Below are positions 26,345-35,129 of a stretch of 53,523 nucleotides of DNA, one piece after another. The notes beneath the pieces were generated by a model that worked only from the letters and a program-made list of their open reading frames with translations, made no database searches and was not told the origin of the DNA. A program made the position numbers and the translations under genes. The DNA lies in NCBI GenBank assembly GCA_009711825.1, contig VEMY01000071.1, positions 1 through 53,523 on the forward strand, written 5' to 3'. The number at the start of each line of letters is the position of its first letter. Within the stretch, counting starts at the first letter, position 1. The stretch is from Bacillota bacterium (lineage in GTDB: Bacteria; Bacillota; Proteinivoracia; UBA4975; VEMY01).

Positions 26345-26382
26345 CACAGCCCTTGATGCGGTCAAGCGCTGTGGCATTTTTT
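26345..26382 (+). terminator. Intrinsic terminator before the L,D-transpeptidase gene
   Basis: CACAGC-CC-TTGA and TCAA-GC-GCTGTG pair with one mismatch around a five-base loop, followed by six T's. It would end any plus-strand transcript from the KFPKL gene, which would then carry a 3' tail of about 590 bases antisense to the whole NUDIX gene. Confidence 0.6.
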
Positions 26383-26422
26383 GTGTGCCTGAAGAATAAA
26401 ATTTAGCCAAGGGGGGGGGCTA

Positions 26423-27352
26423 ATGAATCTAACCTTCCGGATCTTGACAATAGTTTGTGTAGTTTTGTTGGTGGTGACGGTCGGTGTCAACATTCTGCAA
26501 AGATTCACTCAGAACGTTGACCATTGTTGCTGTGAAAGCAGGGACTTGTATCTGAGGCAGCCGCCACTCTTTGGCCCTGATGTATTAGAACTGCAGCTAC
26601 GTTTAAAGACACTGGGTTACTTCACTGGTGATGCTGACGGGGTTTACGATTCCCGAACTGCAGAGGCGGTGCGCGCGGCACAACGGGACCTGGGTGTCCC
26701 GGTTGACGGAATCGCCCGGGTGGAGTTTTGGCATTTGCTCTACCATGGTGAGGATGCTACCGATCATGAGGAGTTGGCGCCGCCAGAGGGGGAGCTGCAT
26801 ATTGAAATTTACCTGCATAAGCTAGAGTTGACGGTTTTCTCTGATGGTGAGCCCTATGTGACCTATCCGATTTCTCCCGGTCGCCCGGCGACACCTTCGC
26901 CCATGGGAGAGTGGCGGATTGTGGACAAGAGTTATCGGCCCAATGATGCCTTTGGCACCCGTTGGATGCGGCTGAGCGTGCCCTGGGGCGGCTACGGGGT
27001 GCACGGCACCAATGCCCCCTGGTCCATCGGCACCGTGGCCAGTTTGGGTTGTATTCGCATGTACAACAAAGATGTTGAGACAATTTACCCGTGGATACCC
27101 ATCGGAACCAAGGTGATTATCACCGGCAATTACCATGTTACATTTAAGACTCCTTACCGCAGGGGGCGGGTTGGCCAGGATGTTGTGCTTGTGCAGTGGG
27201 CTATGCGGGACCTCGGATTTTGTCCCGGCGAAGCCAATGGCACCTTTGACGAGGAAATGGAAGCTGCGGTCAAGGAGATGCAGGAATTCTTTGGCCTGGA
27301 GCCAACGGGAATAATCGGCGATACCGAGTTCTGGTTGCTCGGTGTGCAGTAG
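26423..27352 (+). CDS. L,D-transpeptidase (YkuD) with two peptidoglycan-binding domains
   Basis: 309 residues: N-terminal membrane anchor (ILTIVCVVLLVVTVGVNIL), a PG_binding_1 domain (DVLELQLRLKTLGYFTGDADGVYD), the YkuD catalytic domain, and a second PG_binding_1 domain at the end. The catalytic signature is HGTNAPWSIG...ASLGCIRM, with the nucleophilic Cys. Such enzymes make 3-3 cross-links or tether proteins to the wall or the spore cortex. CCC at residues 38-40 (HCCCES) is unusual just outside the membrane. The ribosome site is a run of nine G's (26411-26419) ahead of ATG 26423. The orphan solute-binding-like gene follows 12 bases later. Confidence 0.88.
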   Translation: MNLTFRILTIVCVVLLVVTVGVNILQRFTQNVDHCCCESRDLYLRQPPLFGPDVLELQLRLKTLGYFTGDADGVYDSRTAEAVRAAQRDLGVPVDGIARVEFWHLLYHGEDATDHEELAPPEGELHIEIYLHKLELTVFSDGEPYVTYPISPGRPATPSPMGEWRIVDKSYRPNDAFGTRWMRLSVPWGGYGVHGTNAPWSIGTVASLGCIRMYNKDVETIYPWIPIGTKVIITGNYHVTFKTPYRRGRVGQDVVLVQWAMRDLGFCPGEANGTFDEEMEAAVKEMQEFFGLEPTGIIGDTEFWLLGVQ

Positions 27353-27364
27353 AGGTGGGGGAAA

Positions 27365-28606
27365 ATGCGTAAGTTTTCAGCGGTGTTGCTGAGTCTCGTA
27401 CTGGTGAGCTGGAACTGGTGCCCGTTTGGCGGGCGGGAGCAGCCGGTGGATCCCAATGCTGTGGTGCAGGAGGATGTCAATTACATCATCACTTTTTGGG
27501 ATGTGGAGCTGCCCCCGGTACTGGCTGCCGACGCCTATCGGGAACGGACCGAGGAAATTGTCCGGGATTTCAACGCCCTTAAACCGAACATTACGGTAGA
27601 AATGCGCTGGCTGCCCTGGGATCAGGCCCAGGCAGAGCTGGAGCGGGCATTGAAGAACGGGGTGCCGCCGGATCTGTACGCCGATTGGCAGGGGATAGCC
27701 AAGTATAATCATACACTGCAGATTCCAGCCGAATTATACCTTGGCGATGTACTTACTCCCGCTGCGGAACGGGGAGTGACCCGCCAGGGCGAACGCTGGG
27801 CCTGGCCGCGTTTCATCTGGCCGGCGGGACTGCTTGCCCTGCGTTCAGATCTGCCTGTGGGAGACTCAGAATTGGACCGTTTGCTGGAGAGGGGATGGAC
27901 TTGGGCTGAGTTGGAAGACTGGTTGCTGGAGCATAATCTGCAGATTATAGTAAATGATTATCAGGGACGATTCAGCGGGCAGCTGTTACAGGCGGCCACC
28001 GGTCGCGGGCTGTCCCGGCCACCGGGGCCTCAGGAGGTATTTGATATCCTCTCCCGGGTAGAGAAATTGCGCGACTTACGGCTGTTGCAGAGCGGGGGGA
28101 TTGAAGAAATTCAGCGGGGCAGTACAATACTTGGTGGTGCGGGAATGCCGACGGGGTTTTGGCTCAGCGAGTATTTTGATGAGCACCTGGTTTTGCTGCC
28201 TTTGCCGGGTATCGGAGAGAACAGGTATTATCCGGTGACTGTGCTGTCGCTGCTTCATTTTCGTCAGGCTCGGTATCAGGGTGACGACCATTCCCGGGCT
28301 GTGGCTCAGGCGGCGGAATACCTATCTCGGGAACAGGCGGCGCGGCTCGGTAACATGTTTTATTCTGCGCCGGCTTTTGCCGACCTTGATTGGGACAGCG
28401 CCGGTCTGCCCGCCTGGCAATACAGTTTTTTAACAGATGCCGCACGATTGGGAACACCGCAGGAGGCGGTGGATAATCAGACCCGTCAACAAGAAAAACG
28501 CTTTCGGGAGGAGCTGAACTCAGTCCTGGTCAGCTTTTGGGATGGAAAGGTTGATGCGGCCACTGTCGCCCAATGGATACTGGATCATGGTGGAGAATCG
28601 GAATAA
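27365..28606 (+). CDS. Orphan solute-binding-like exported protein
   Basis: 413 residues. It resembles family 1 extracellular solute-binding proteins of ABC importers: YIITFWDVELPPV near the start, then the IVRDFNALKPNITVEMRWLPWDQAQAELERAL and NGVPPDLYADW patterns. No permease or ATPase gene is near. The signal sequence ends in VSWNWCPFGG; the Cys sits where a lipobox would be, but WNW before it is far from the L-A/S-G/A consensus, so lipidation is doubtful. The gene starts 12 bases after the L,D-transpeptidase, with AGGTGGGGG upstream. The protein may have been recruited for binding a wall fragment; that is inference. Confidence 0.65.
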   Translation: MRKFSAVLLSLVLVSWNWCPFGGREQPVDPNAVVQEDVNYIITFWDVELPPVLAADAYRERTEEIVRDFNALKPNITVEMRWLPWDQAQAELERALKNGVPPDLYADWQGIAKYNHTLQIPAELYLGDVLTPAAERGVTRQGERWAWPRFIWPAGLLALRSDLPVGDSELDRLLERGWTWAELEDWLLEHNLQIIVNDYQGRFSGQLLQAATGRGLSRPPGPQEVFDILSRVEKLRDLRLLQSGGIEEIQRGSTILGGAGMPTGFWLSEYFDEHLVLLPLPGIGENRYYPVTVLSLLHFRQARYQGDDHSRAVAQAAEYLSREQAARLGNMFYSAPAFADLDWDSAGLPAWQYSFLTDAARLGTPQEAVDNQTRQQEKRFREELNSVLVSFWDGKVDAATVAQWILDHGGESE

Positions 28607-28652
28607 AATATGGTAACATATGCATAAAAAGTGGTAGTTGGGAGCGAAACAC

Positions 28653-29810
28653 ATGCAAAAAGTTTACCTGGACAACGCTGCTACAACTTTTTTGCACCCA
28701 GATGTTATAGCTGCAATGCAGACGGTGTTGGAAACTGTCCCCGGCAACCCTTCGTCTCTGCATCAGCTGGGTGTGGAAGCGGAACAGGTTGTGAATAAGG
28801 CCCGAGCCCAAGTGGCGAAACTTTTGGCGGTCCGCCCGGAAGAGCTTTATTTTACCTCTGGCGGAACCGAGGCCAATAATCTGGCAATAAAGGGTGTTCT
28901 GCACTCACGCTCCGGCCAGATTGTGACCACGACAATCGAACATCCCTCTGTGCGTGAGGTCGTACGCGCCCTTGCTGCCCGGGGGCGAAATGTTGTCACC
29001 CTGCCGGTTAACCGACAGGGTGAGCCTGATTTGGCGCTGTTGGATGCTGCGTTGAAGGAGCCAACGGCGCTAATCAGCGTTATGGCGGTAAACAACGAAA
29101 CCGGACAAATGCTGCCGGTAGAGGAAATTGCCAAAATAGTGCGGGAGAAGTCGCCCAAGACATTAATTCATGTTGATGCCGTCCAGGCGCCGGCGAAGCT
29201 GTTGCAAGCGCCGGGAAAATTGGACATCGATATGTTCAGTGTCAGCGCCCATAAAATCCATGGGCCCAAGGGAGTCGGTGCCCTTTGGGTCCGCCGCCGG
29301 GATTGGCTGGAGCCGCTTTTCCACGGAGGCGGGCAGGAGGGGAGCCTGCGCTCTGGCACAGAGAATGTCAGTGGTATCGCCGGATTTGGCGCAGCTGGCA
29401 AGCTTGCTGCGAACAATGCCCGGGATTGGGTGGCCGTGGTGGAAAGATTGCGGCAGCGCTTTGTGCAGGGCTTGGAGAAGCTGCCGTGCCGCCTGCTTTT
29501 CCAGGGTGATTGCGTTCCCCATATCGTTGCCGTGGCGTTTCCTGGTTTTCAGGCGGAGATCCTCTTACAGGCCTTGTCTGCCCGGGGAGTTTATGTCTCC
29601 GCAGGCGCCGCCTGTTCTGGCAAGAAAGGCAACCTTAGCCATGTGTCCCAGGCGCTGGGGTTGACTGACACCGAAGCCCGGGGTGTGCTGCGGTTTAGTT
29701 TTTCAGCATTTAATACCGAAACGCAAATAGATTATGCCCTGACAAGTTTGGAGAATATATTGGATGAATTGGCATTTGTGCGTGGAAGGAGCACCAGAAG
29801 TGGCAGATAA
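28653..29810 (+). CDS. nifZ: Cysteine desulfurase (NifZ/IscS-like), partner of ThiI
   Basis: 385 residues, PLP enzyme of the NifS/IscS class. Seen: YLDNAATTFLHPDV at the start, FTSGGTEANNLAIKG, the PLP Lys in SVSAHKIHGPKGVGALWVRR and the catalytic Cys in VSAGAACSGKKGNLSHV. It takes sulfur from cysteine as a persulfide. ATG 28653 is chosen because GGGAGCG lies upstream and the protein begins with the family motif. thiI overlaps its end. In Bacillus, NifZ is dedicated to ThiI for 4-thiouridine in tRNA, so the same role is expected here. Confidence 0.88.
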   Translation: MQKVYLDNAATTFLHPDVIAAMQTVLETVPGNPSSLHQLGVEAEQVVNKARAQVAKLLAVRPEELYFTSGGTEANNLAIKGVLHSRSGQIVTTTIEHPSVREVVRALAARGRNVVTLPVNRQGEPDLALLDAALKEPTALISVMAVNNETGQMLPVEEIAKIVREKSPKTLIHVDAVQAPAKLLQAPGKLDIDMFSVSAHKIHGPKGVGALWVRRRDWLEPLFHGGGQEGSLRSGTENVSGIAGFGAAGKLAANNARDWVAVVERLRQRFVQGLEKLPCRLLFQGDCVPHIVAVAFPGFQAEILLQALSARGVYVSAGAACSGKKGNLSHVSQALGLTDTEARGVLRFSFSAFNTETQIDYALTSLENILDELAFVRGRSTRSGR

Positions 29811-30990
29811 ATTGCTTTTACGGTTTGGGGAAGTTGGTTTAAAGGGAAAGAATCGCTCTTATTTTATCAATGCGCTGATTGCCAATGTCCGGCGGGCGTT
29901 GGCTCCGGTGCTGGGGGATGTGCGGATCACTAGCCCCTATGGACGGATCTTTGTCGATTTGCCCGATAATTGCGATTTGGAGGACGTTCGGGGGGCTATG
30001 CAGAGAGTCTTTGGCCTGGTTTCTTGCAGCCCTGTCCAGGCTGTGGCCCTGGATATGGACAGCATCCGAGCTGCAGCTTTAGCAGAACTTAAATCAGGTG
30101 AGCCGGCGACCACATTTAAAGTGGATAGTCGGCGGGCCTTGAAAACCTTTCCCCTTAATTCCCAGGAAATAAATCAGGAACTGGGCGGCTTTTTGTTGCA
30201 AAACTGCCCGGGGGTGAAGGTGGATATACATAATCCCCAGCGCACGGTTTCGGTGGAGGTGCGCAGGGAAGGGGCGTTTGTGTTTTCACGGATTTGGCCT
30301 GGGCCTGGCGGGATGCCCGTTGGCGTTACTGGTAAAGGTGTATTGCTTCTGTCCGGAGGCATTGACAGTCCGGTGGCCGGATGGCTGGCCATGAAGCGGG
30401 GCATTGCTTTGGAGGCGCTATATTTTGACACCCCGCCATTTACTTCGCCCCGGGCGTTGGCCAAAGTGGAAAAACTGGCACGTCAGCTCTCCCGCTATGG
30501 GCCGGTAAATTTACATGTGGTAAATTTTACGGCTGTTCAGCAGGCATTGATGGAAACAACGCCTGAGGATTTAACAATTACGGTGATGCGGCGTTTTATG
30601 TACCGGGTTGCCGAGGCGCTGGCAAAGCGCAAATCGTGCCTTGCGTTGATTACAGGTGAAAGCGTCGCCCAGGTGGCGAGCCAGACTCTGGAAAGTATTC
30701 AGGTTATCAATGACGTTGTCCGGCTGCCTGTACTGCGGCCGGTGGTTACCATGGATAAGGTGGAGATTGTCGAACTGGCCCGGCGCATTGAAACATACGA
30801 GACTTCGGTTGAACCCTATCAGGATTGTTGTGCTTTGTTTGTTTCCAAACACCCGAAAACCCGGCCCACCCTAAAACAGGCGGAGGCGGCAGAATCTGGA
30901 CTGGATGTAGATGATTTGGTGCAAACTGCATTGAAGCAGATAAACACCAAAACATATAAAGATTATGCCGAGGAGGAGGTGGTAACATGA
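29800..30990 (+). CDS. thiI: ThiI, tRNA 4-thiouridine synthase
   Basis: 396 residues. The N-terminal ferredoxin-like/THUMP region ([17 protein letters not shown]...) is followed by the PP-loop ATPase motif [11 protein letters not shown] and a C-terminal domain with [13 protein letters not shown]. The rhodanese domain found in enteric ThiI is absent; this short form accepts sulfur straight from the adjacent desulfurase. It makes s4U at position 8 of tRNA and may act in thiamine synthesis. The start is GTG 29800, eight bases after AAGGAG, inside nifZ. Its stop overlaps the rubredoxin start (ATGA). Confidence 0.9.
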   Translation: MADKLLLRFGEVGLKGKNRSYFINALIANVRRALAPVLGDVRITSPYGRIFVDLPDNCDLEDVRGAMQRVFGLVSCSPVQAVALDMDSIRAAALAELKSGEPATTFKVDSRRALKTFPLNSQEINQELGGFLLQNCPGVKVDIHNPQRTVSVEVRREGAFVFSRIWPGPGGMPVGVTGKGVLLLSGGIDSPVAGWLAMKRGIALEALYFDTPPFTSPRALAKVEKLARQLSRYGPVNLHVVNFTAVQQALMETTPEDLTITVMRRFMYRVAEALAKRKSCLALITGESVAQVASQTLESIQVINDVVRLPVLRPVVTMDKVEIVELARRIETYETSVEPYQDCCALFVSKHPKTRPTLKQAEAAESGLDVDDLVQTALKQINTKTYKDYAEEEVVT

Positions 30991-31145
30991 AGAAGTGGCG
31001 GTGCACAGTGTGTGAATACATTTATGACCCTGCTGTAGGTGAAGGCGATATTCCTGCCGGGACTGCGTTTGAGGATCTTCCCGATGACTGGGTATGCCCT
31101 GAATGCGGTGTTGATAAGGACTTTTTTGAAGAAATAGATGAATAA
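30987..31145 (+). CDS. Rubredoxin
   Basis: A 52-residue protein with the two rubredoxin CxxC pairs, [12 protein letters not shown] and [12 protein letters not shown], which bind one iron atom, plus the typical [15 protein letters not shown] between them. It is a small soluble electron carrier of anaerobes, often feeding oxygen- or peroxide-reducing enzymes. The ATG overlaps the thiI stop. Being third in the nifZ-thiI operon is unusual; it might supply electrons to sulfur transfer or simply share the promoter. Confidence 0.95.
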   Translation: MKKWRCTVCEYIYDPAVGEGDIPAGTAFEDLPDDWVCPECGVDKDFFEEIDE

Positions 31146-31180
31146 AGAAATCAGGGTGCGATGGCACCCTGATTTTTACT
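31146..31180 (+). terminator. Intrinsic terminator between convergent operons
   Basis: AAATCAGGGTGC and GCACCCTGATTTTT pair around GATG, followed by T's, directly after rubredoxin. On the minus strand, A-rich sequence at the other side lets it also serve the coat-like genes. Confidence 0.85.
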
Positions 31181-31439
31181 TCTGCGGTTGATTATACTTT
31201 GTTTCTGCCTGGTCCACCAACTCTGGCGGTGCTTGCCGGTGGTTAAAGATGCCCCGTCGTTGCATAATTTGATTTAGGGATGAAGCGATTTTGTGCTCAT
31301 CTTCCAGCAGCATCACCAAGTCAGTGTGGATGTCCTGCTCGGCGGCAATATGGGCGGCCTTGTCATAAAGATTGGTCAAATCCTCTTGGATTTGTAAGAG
31401 TTCGGCGAAAATTTGTGCTGCGGTGAGTTTGTTGTTCAT
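31176..31439 (-). CDS. Small helical protein, probable spore-associated
   Basis: 87 residues, almost wholly helical, acidic and rich in Gln/Ala, with FAELLQIQEDLTNLYDKAAHIAAEQDIHTDLVMLLEDEHK at its core. It resembles the ferritin-like helices of CotF-type coat proteins but is too short for a sure match. The start is ATG 31439 with GGGAGTG upstream; the TAA of the preceding gene touches the ATG (TAAATG). The pair of genes likely forms one unit. Confidence 0.6.
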   Translation of the reverse strand: MNNKLTAAQIFAELLQIQEDLTNLYDKAAHIAAEQDIHTDLVMLLEDEHKIASSLNQIMQRRGIFNHRQAPPELVDQAETKYNQPQK

Positions 31440-31664
31440 TTATTTCACTCCCTGATTCAAACGCTCATGTTGCTGTAAATATTTCAAAAGAGAATTATAA
31501 TGCTCGTTATGGGTTTTGCTGATGTTTTGACAGATTTCTCTTAGCTCCGGGTCTTCGGTCTGTTTGGCAAAGGCTTTGCACTTTTCGACGGCAGTTTCCT
31601 CTGCGTCAAGACATTGTTGGATATGCTGCAATTCTTCAACGCTCAGATCGTGTTTTCCCTGCAC
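31440..31664 (-). CDS. CotF-like small spore coat protein
   Basis: 74 residues with LSVEELQHIQQCLDAEETAVEKCKAFAKQTEDPELREICQNISKTHNEHYNSLLKYL. This pattern (a two-helix unit with ExxAxxKCKxxAxxTxDPELRxIC and HxxHYNxLLxYL) is typical of small CotF-like proteins of Clostridia. The start is GTG 31664 after GGAGGGATAAAAT; an ATG overlaps it in another frame. Together with the next gene it probably belongs to the spore coat or a related stationary-phase structure. Confidence 0.65.
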   Translation of the reverse strand: MQGKHDLSVEELQHIQQCLDAEETAVEKCKAFAKQTEDPELREICQNISKTHNEHYNSLLKYLQQHERLNQGVK

Positions 31665-31779
31665 ATTTTATCCCTCCATAAATTTCTAATCGGTTTAGTA
31701 TCACACCGCGAATTTTTTTTATACTCTCGCCCGCCGGACATGCCTGTGGTATACTTTATACGAATGAGGAGGGCGGGAA

Positions 31780-32481
31780 TTGGACGTTAGCAAACTGGAT
31801 AATGAACAGATACATAAGCTGCAGACAGTTTTGGCCGCAGATTCACTGGCCAATTATGAACTTTTGTGGGTGTTGGAGGGGTGCCTTGCCAATGCCGCCA
31901 GTCAAGTATATGGGCTGGGAGACCCGGTCCGGCCGGCCGGCATCTTGGTAATTCATCGACAGTGCTTGTGGCTACGTGTCCAGGAAGAGCGTTGGTTGGA
32001 ACCTTTGCTGGAAAAGTTGCCCCGGGAACCGATATACAGGTTTTACACCACCGAGGAAGCGATGCTGGATATGCTCATGCGCTGGTTCCCCCAGGGGGAA
32101 TATTCCCAATCATCTCTGATGGTGCGAAATGTATCTAAGAGTTGGCGCAAGCGCTTTGATGTCCGGGTTGAACGGGTAGATTCGGGGCCGGATATGGCTG
32201 GGTATTTGTTCAACATATATGCCGACAGTTCGCTGATTGCAGCTGTGTCGGGGCAATCACATGTGGCCCCGTACTTGGAGTTGGTGAGCTGGAAAGTTTA
32301 TGAGCAGGACAGCTATTATCAATTGCTGGAACCGGTGTTTGGCGCGCTGACAAGTCACTGCCTGGAAACCGAACAACCGGTTGTGGTCCGGAGCGGAGAC
32401 GCCAATCTGTTGACAGTTCTGGAATCTTTGGGTTATAAGTCCTTTAGTCCGCTTTATTATTATGTGGCGGCGGCAGAATAA
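31780..32481 (+). CDS. GNAT-like acetyltransferase of unknown substrate
   Basis: 233 residues. The last quarter ends VVVRSGDANLLTVLESLGYKSFSPLYYYV, the typical GNAT pattern in which an Asn-containing helix leads to a xxLGYxxxxxxYY strand. The middle (SLIAAVSGQSHVAPYLELVSWKVYEQ) may be the acetyl-CoA strand, but the R/Q-x-x-G-x-G/A loop is not clear, so binding could be altered. The N-terminal half is not recognised. The start is TTG 31780 with AGGAGGGCGGG upstream. It is transcribed alone or with plsY downstream. Confidence 0.55.
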   Translation: MDVSKLDNEQIHKLQTVLAADSLANYELLWVLEGCLANAASQVYGLGDPVRPAGILVIHRQCLWLRVQEERWLEPLLEKLPREPIYRFYTTEEAMLDMLMRWFPQGEYSQSSLMVRNVSKSWRKRFDVRVERVDSGPDMAGYLFNIYADSSLIAAVSGQSHVAPYLELVSWKVYEQDSYYQLLEPVFGALTSHCLETEQPVVVRSGDANLLTVLESLGYKSFSPLYYYVAAAE

Positions 32482-32548
32482 ACGCTGTTGTGGTATTTTT
32501 TCCCGTGGGTGAAATACTTACATCAGAAAATCAGCTTGGAGGTTTGTT

Positions 32549-33139
32549 ATGCACGTACTATTAATTGCGCTGTACAGTTATCTTCTGGGGGCTTTGCCTT
32601 CGGCATACCTGATTGGCAAGTTTAAGCATGTTGATATAACAAGCGAGGGAAGCGGCAATATCGGCGGCACTAACGCTTACCGGGTATTGGGCGCTAAATT
32701 AGGGGTCTTGGTTGCCCTAATGGATGTGGGCAAGGTGATTGCTGCCCTGCTGATCACGATGAATTGGTGGGGCGGAGAGGCGCTGGCAGTTGCAACATCA
32801 GCCCTCTTTGCCGTTGTTGGACATAATTGGTCTGTCTATGTTGGTTTTCGGGGTGGCAAGGGAATCGCGGTTTCCATTGGCACTTATGTCTTCCTCTTTC
32901 CCGGTTTGGGTTTGGTAGGTCTGCTAATCGCTCTGTTTAACGTAATCGTAACTAAATATGTTTCTCTAGGGTCGCTAAATTTTGTGGCAGCAATGACTGC
33001 GTTGTTGTGGACGGTACCGGGTTATGCACTGGAGTATAGAATTTTGTCTGTTCTGCTGATGGCAATGGCTGTATACCGTCACCGCTCCAATATAACGAGA
33101 CTACGGGAAGGCAGCGAGCGGAGGTTTGGACAGTCCTAA
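32549..33139 (+). CDS. plsY: PlsY, acyl-phosphate:glycerol-3-phosphate acyltransferase
   Basis: 196 residues with five membrane segments and the family motifs SEGSGNIGGTNAYRVLG (motif 1), GFRGGKGIAVSIG (motif 2, phosphate-binding) and the conserved KYVSLGS (motif 3). It adds the first acyl chain to glycerol-3-phosphate in phospholipid synthesis. GGAGGTTTGTT lies before the ATG. Confidence 0.92.
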   Translation: MHVLLIALYSYLLGALPSAYLIGKFKHVDITSEGSGNIGGTNAYRVLGAKLGVLVALMDVGKVIAALLITMNWWGGEALAVATSALFAVVGHNWSVYVGFRGGKGIAVSIGTYVFLFPGLGLVGLLIALFNVIVTKYVSLGSLNFVAAMTALLWTVPGYALEYRILSVLLMAMAVYRHRSNITRLREGSERRFGQS

Positions 33140-33195
33140 GTATTGTGATAAACTTGAATTGTCTGGCTAAAAAACCATTATAAGGGGGCATATTC

Positions 33196-34566
33196 ATGAT
33201 TAGCACTGAGAAGTATCGTGATGCGGTGGTAAAGACTACAGTTGACCTGATTAAGATTCCCAGCGTAAAAGAGCCCGGAACAAAAGAGAAACCCTTTGGC
33301 GAGCCGATTGACCATGCACTGCGCTTTATGCTTGACAAAGGGCAGGAGCTGGGGTTTGATACCAAAAACTACGATGGCTATGCTGGTCATATTGAATTTG
33401 GGGAAGGCGAAGAAATTCTCGGCATTCTCTGTCACCTGGATGTTGTTCCCGCTGGTGATGACTGGTCCTATCCTCCTTTTGAAGGAGAAATTGCAGAAGG
33501 CAAGCTCTACGGAAGGGGAACATTGGACAACAAAGGGCCGGCAGTAGCAGTGCTTTATGCCATGGCTGCCCTCAAGGACGCGGGTTTTACGCCCCATAAA
33601 CGGATTCGCCTGATCCTTGGCACTGATGAGGAAAGTGGTTGGGAGTGTATGCAGCATTATTTGGCCCACGCTGAAAAGCCGGATCTGGGCTTTACGCCCG
33701 ATGCCGTGTTTCCGATAATCAATGCCGAAAAAGGAATTGTCATGGTGCGACTCCAGGGGCCGTGGCCGGAAAAAGAAGGCTACTCCCTCATGGAACTAAG
33801 AGGCGGTCACCGGGCAAATATGGTTCCCGACCGCTGTCTGATTCGCCTTTCCGGTGGCAATATGCCAGCTCTCGATGAATTTTTACCCCAGATCGGCGCC
33901 AACGAAGCGCAAGTTTCGGTGAACTCCATTGGGGCGGCCGTAGAGATTGAGGTCAGAGGTGTGTCGGCCCATGGCAGTACCCCGGAAAAAGGCGTGAACG
34001 CCATTGCCCATGCGCTGAAAATACTTGGGGGCTTAGGGTTTGACGGCGGGTTGACAGGTCTGCTGGCGGACAAAGTTGGGTTTGGTTGGGATGGCGAAGG
34101 CCTTAATCTCAAACTCTCCGATGCTGATTCAGGGCCGCTGACTTTAAATCTGGGCGTTATTAAATCCGAGGCAGAACATTTGAGCGCTGAGTTGGATATC
34201 CGTTACCCCATTAGCTTCAGCAAGGAAGAGATTCTCCAGCGTCTGCGCGCCAGTTTGCCCGATTCTGTGAGTGTCACCACGCTTGACAGCAAACCGCCGC
34301 TCTTTGTATCTCCCGAGAGCAAATTGATCAAGGTATTGCAGGATGTCTATACCAAACATACCGGCGACCCGGCAGAACTGATTGCAATCGGCGGGGGAAC
34401 CTACGCCCGGGCATTGGACAATGCAGTTGCCTTCGGTCCGCTCTTCCCCGGACGGGAAGAGTTGGCGCACCAGAAGGATGAACATATATCTGTGGACGAT
34501 TTGCTTATTATGACAAGAATCTTTGACGATGCGATAGCCCGTCTGGCAGAGGAGGATGGAAGCTGA
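33196..34566 (+). CDS. pepV: Dipeptidase PepV/Sapep (M20 family)
   Basis: 456 residues. M20 metallopeptidase with metal ligands in GILCHLDVVPAGDDW (H-L-D), RGTLDNKGP (D) and LGTDEESGW (E-E). The lid domain is inserted (VNSIGAAVEIEVRGVSAHGSTPEKGVNA), followed by the C-terminal GGGTYARALDNAVAFGPLFPG. PepV-type enzymes cut dipeptides such as Xaa-His or D-Ala-containing ones after uptake. GGGGGCAT lies before the ATG. The stop overlaps the next gene by one base (TGATG), so they are coupled. Confidence 0.92.
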   Translation: MISTEKYRDAVVKTTVDLIKIPSVKEPGTKEKPFGEPIDHALRFMLDKGQELGFDTKNYDGYAGHIEFGEGEEILGILCHLDVVPAGDDWSYPPFEGEIAEGKLYGRGTLDNKGPAVAVLYAMAALKDAGFTPHKRIRLILGTDEESGWECMQHYLAHAEKPDLGFTPDAVFPIINAEKGIVMVRLQGPWPEKEGYSLMELRGGHRANMVPDRCLIRLSGGNMPALDEFLPQIGANEAQVSVNSIGAAVEIEVRGVSAHGSTPEKGVNAIAHALKILGGLGFDGGLTGLLADKVGFGWDGEGLNLKLSDADSGPLTLNLGVIKSEAEHLSAELDIRYPISFSKEEILQRLRASLPDSVSVTTLDSKPPLFVSPESKLIKVLQDVYTKHTGDPAELIAIGGGTYARALDNAVAFGPLFPGREELAHQKDEHISVDDLLIMTRIFDDAIARLAEEDGS

Positions 34567-35129
34567 TGACTGTGTATTGGAATGCTCCCGGCGTGGAGAA
34601 TACCGAGTACACCTGTCGCTTGGCAGTGGAACGTGCTGCCGAGCTGGGTATTGAGCAGATTGTTGTTGCCTCCAACACCGGGTACACTGCCGACTTTTTG
34701 TTGCACAAGATCTCGAATCTGGTTGTCGTGACGCATCAGGTGGGCTTCCGGGAGCCCGGTGAAGACGAAATGGGCTCTGGGAAACGGGAGGAATTGACTA
34801 AACAGGGTGTGAAGATTGTTACTGCCAGTCATCTTTTCGGCAATGTTGACAGAGCAGTGAGCAATAAATTCGGCGGCTTGTATCCGGGAGGGATTGTCGC
34901 TCATACTCTGCGGACATTTGGTCAGGGAACCAAGGTCTGCATGGAAATTGCCGTTATGGCTCTGGATGCCGGAGCAATCTCCTATGGCAAAGAGGTAATC
35001 GCTATTGGAGGGTCCCGTCGGGGCGCAGACACGGCAATGGTTCTCACTCCCGAGCATGCCAAAGATATATTCGACACACAGGTGCATGAATTGATTTGCA
35101 AACCAAGAACTGGGGGAGATAAGCGATGA
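34566..35129 (+). CDS. Pyruvate kinase C-terminal-domain protein
   Basis: 187 residues built entirely as the alpha/beta C-terminal domain of pyruvate kinase (PK_C): [37 protein letters not shown] and a later Gly-rich [17 protein letters not shown], with no TIM barrel. Stand-alone PK_C proteins occur in many Clostridia; in pyruvate kinase this domain binds allosteric phosphosugars. A regulatory or sensor role is possible, but none is established that I can name. Start and stop overlap pepV and the soluble chemoreceptor (ATGA), so the three genes are one operon. Confidence 0.8.
   Translation: MTVYWNAPGVENTEYTCRLAVERAAELGIEQIVVASNTGYTADFLLHKISNLVVVTHQVGFREPGEDEMGSGKREELTKQGVKIVTASHLFGNVDRAVSNKFGGLYPGGIVAHTLRTFGQGTKVCMEIAVMALDAGAISYGKEVIAIGGSRRGADTAMVLTPEHAKDIFDTQVHELICKPRTGGDKR

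Noticed and set aside
29799-29814. TGGCAG-N5-TTGCT, a sigma-54-like sequence with correct GG-N10-GC spacing
   Set aside because: It lies exactly over the thiI start codon and the end of nifZ, without any room for a leader, and the nearby genes are a tightly overlapping housekeeping operon.
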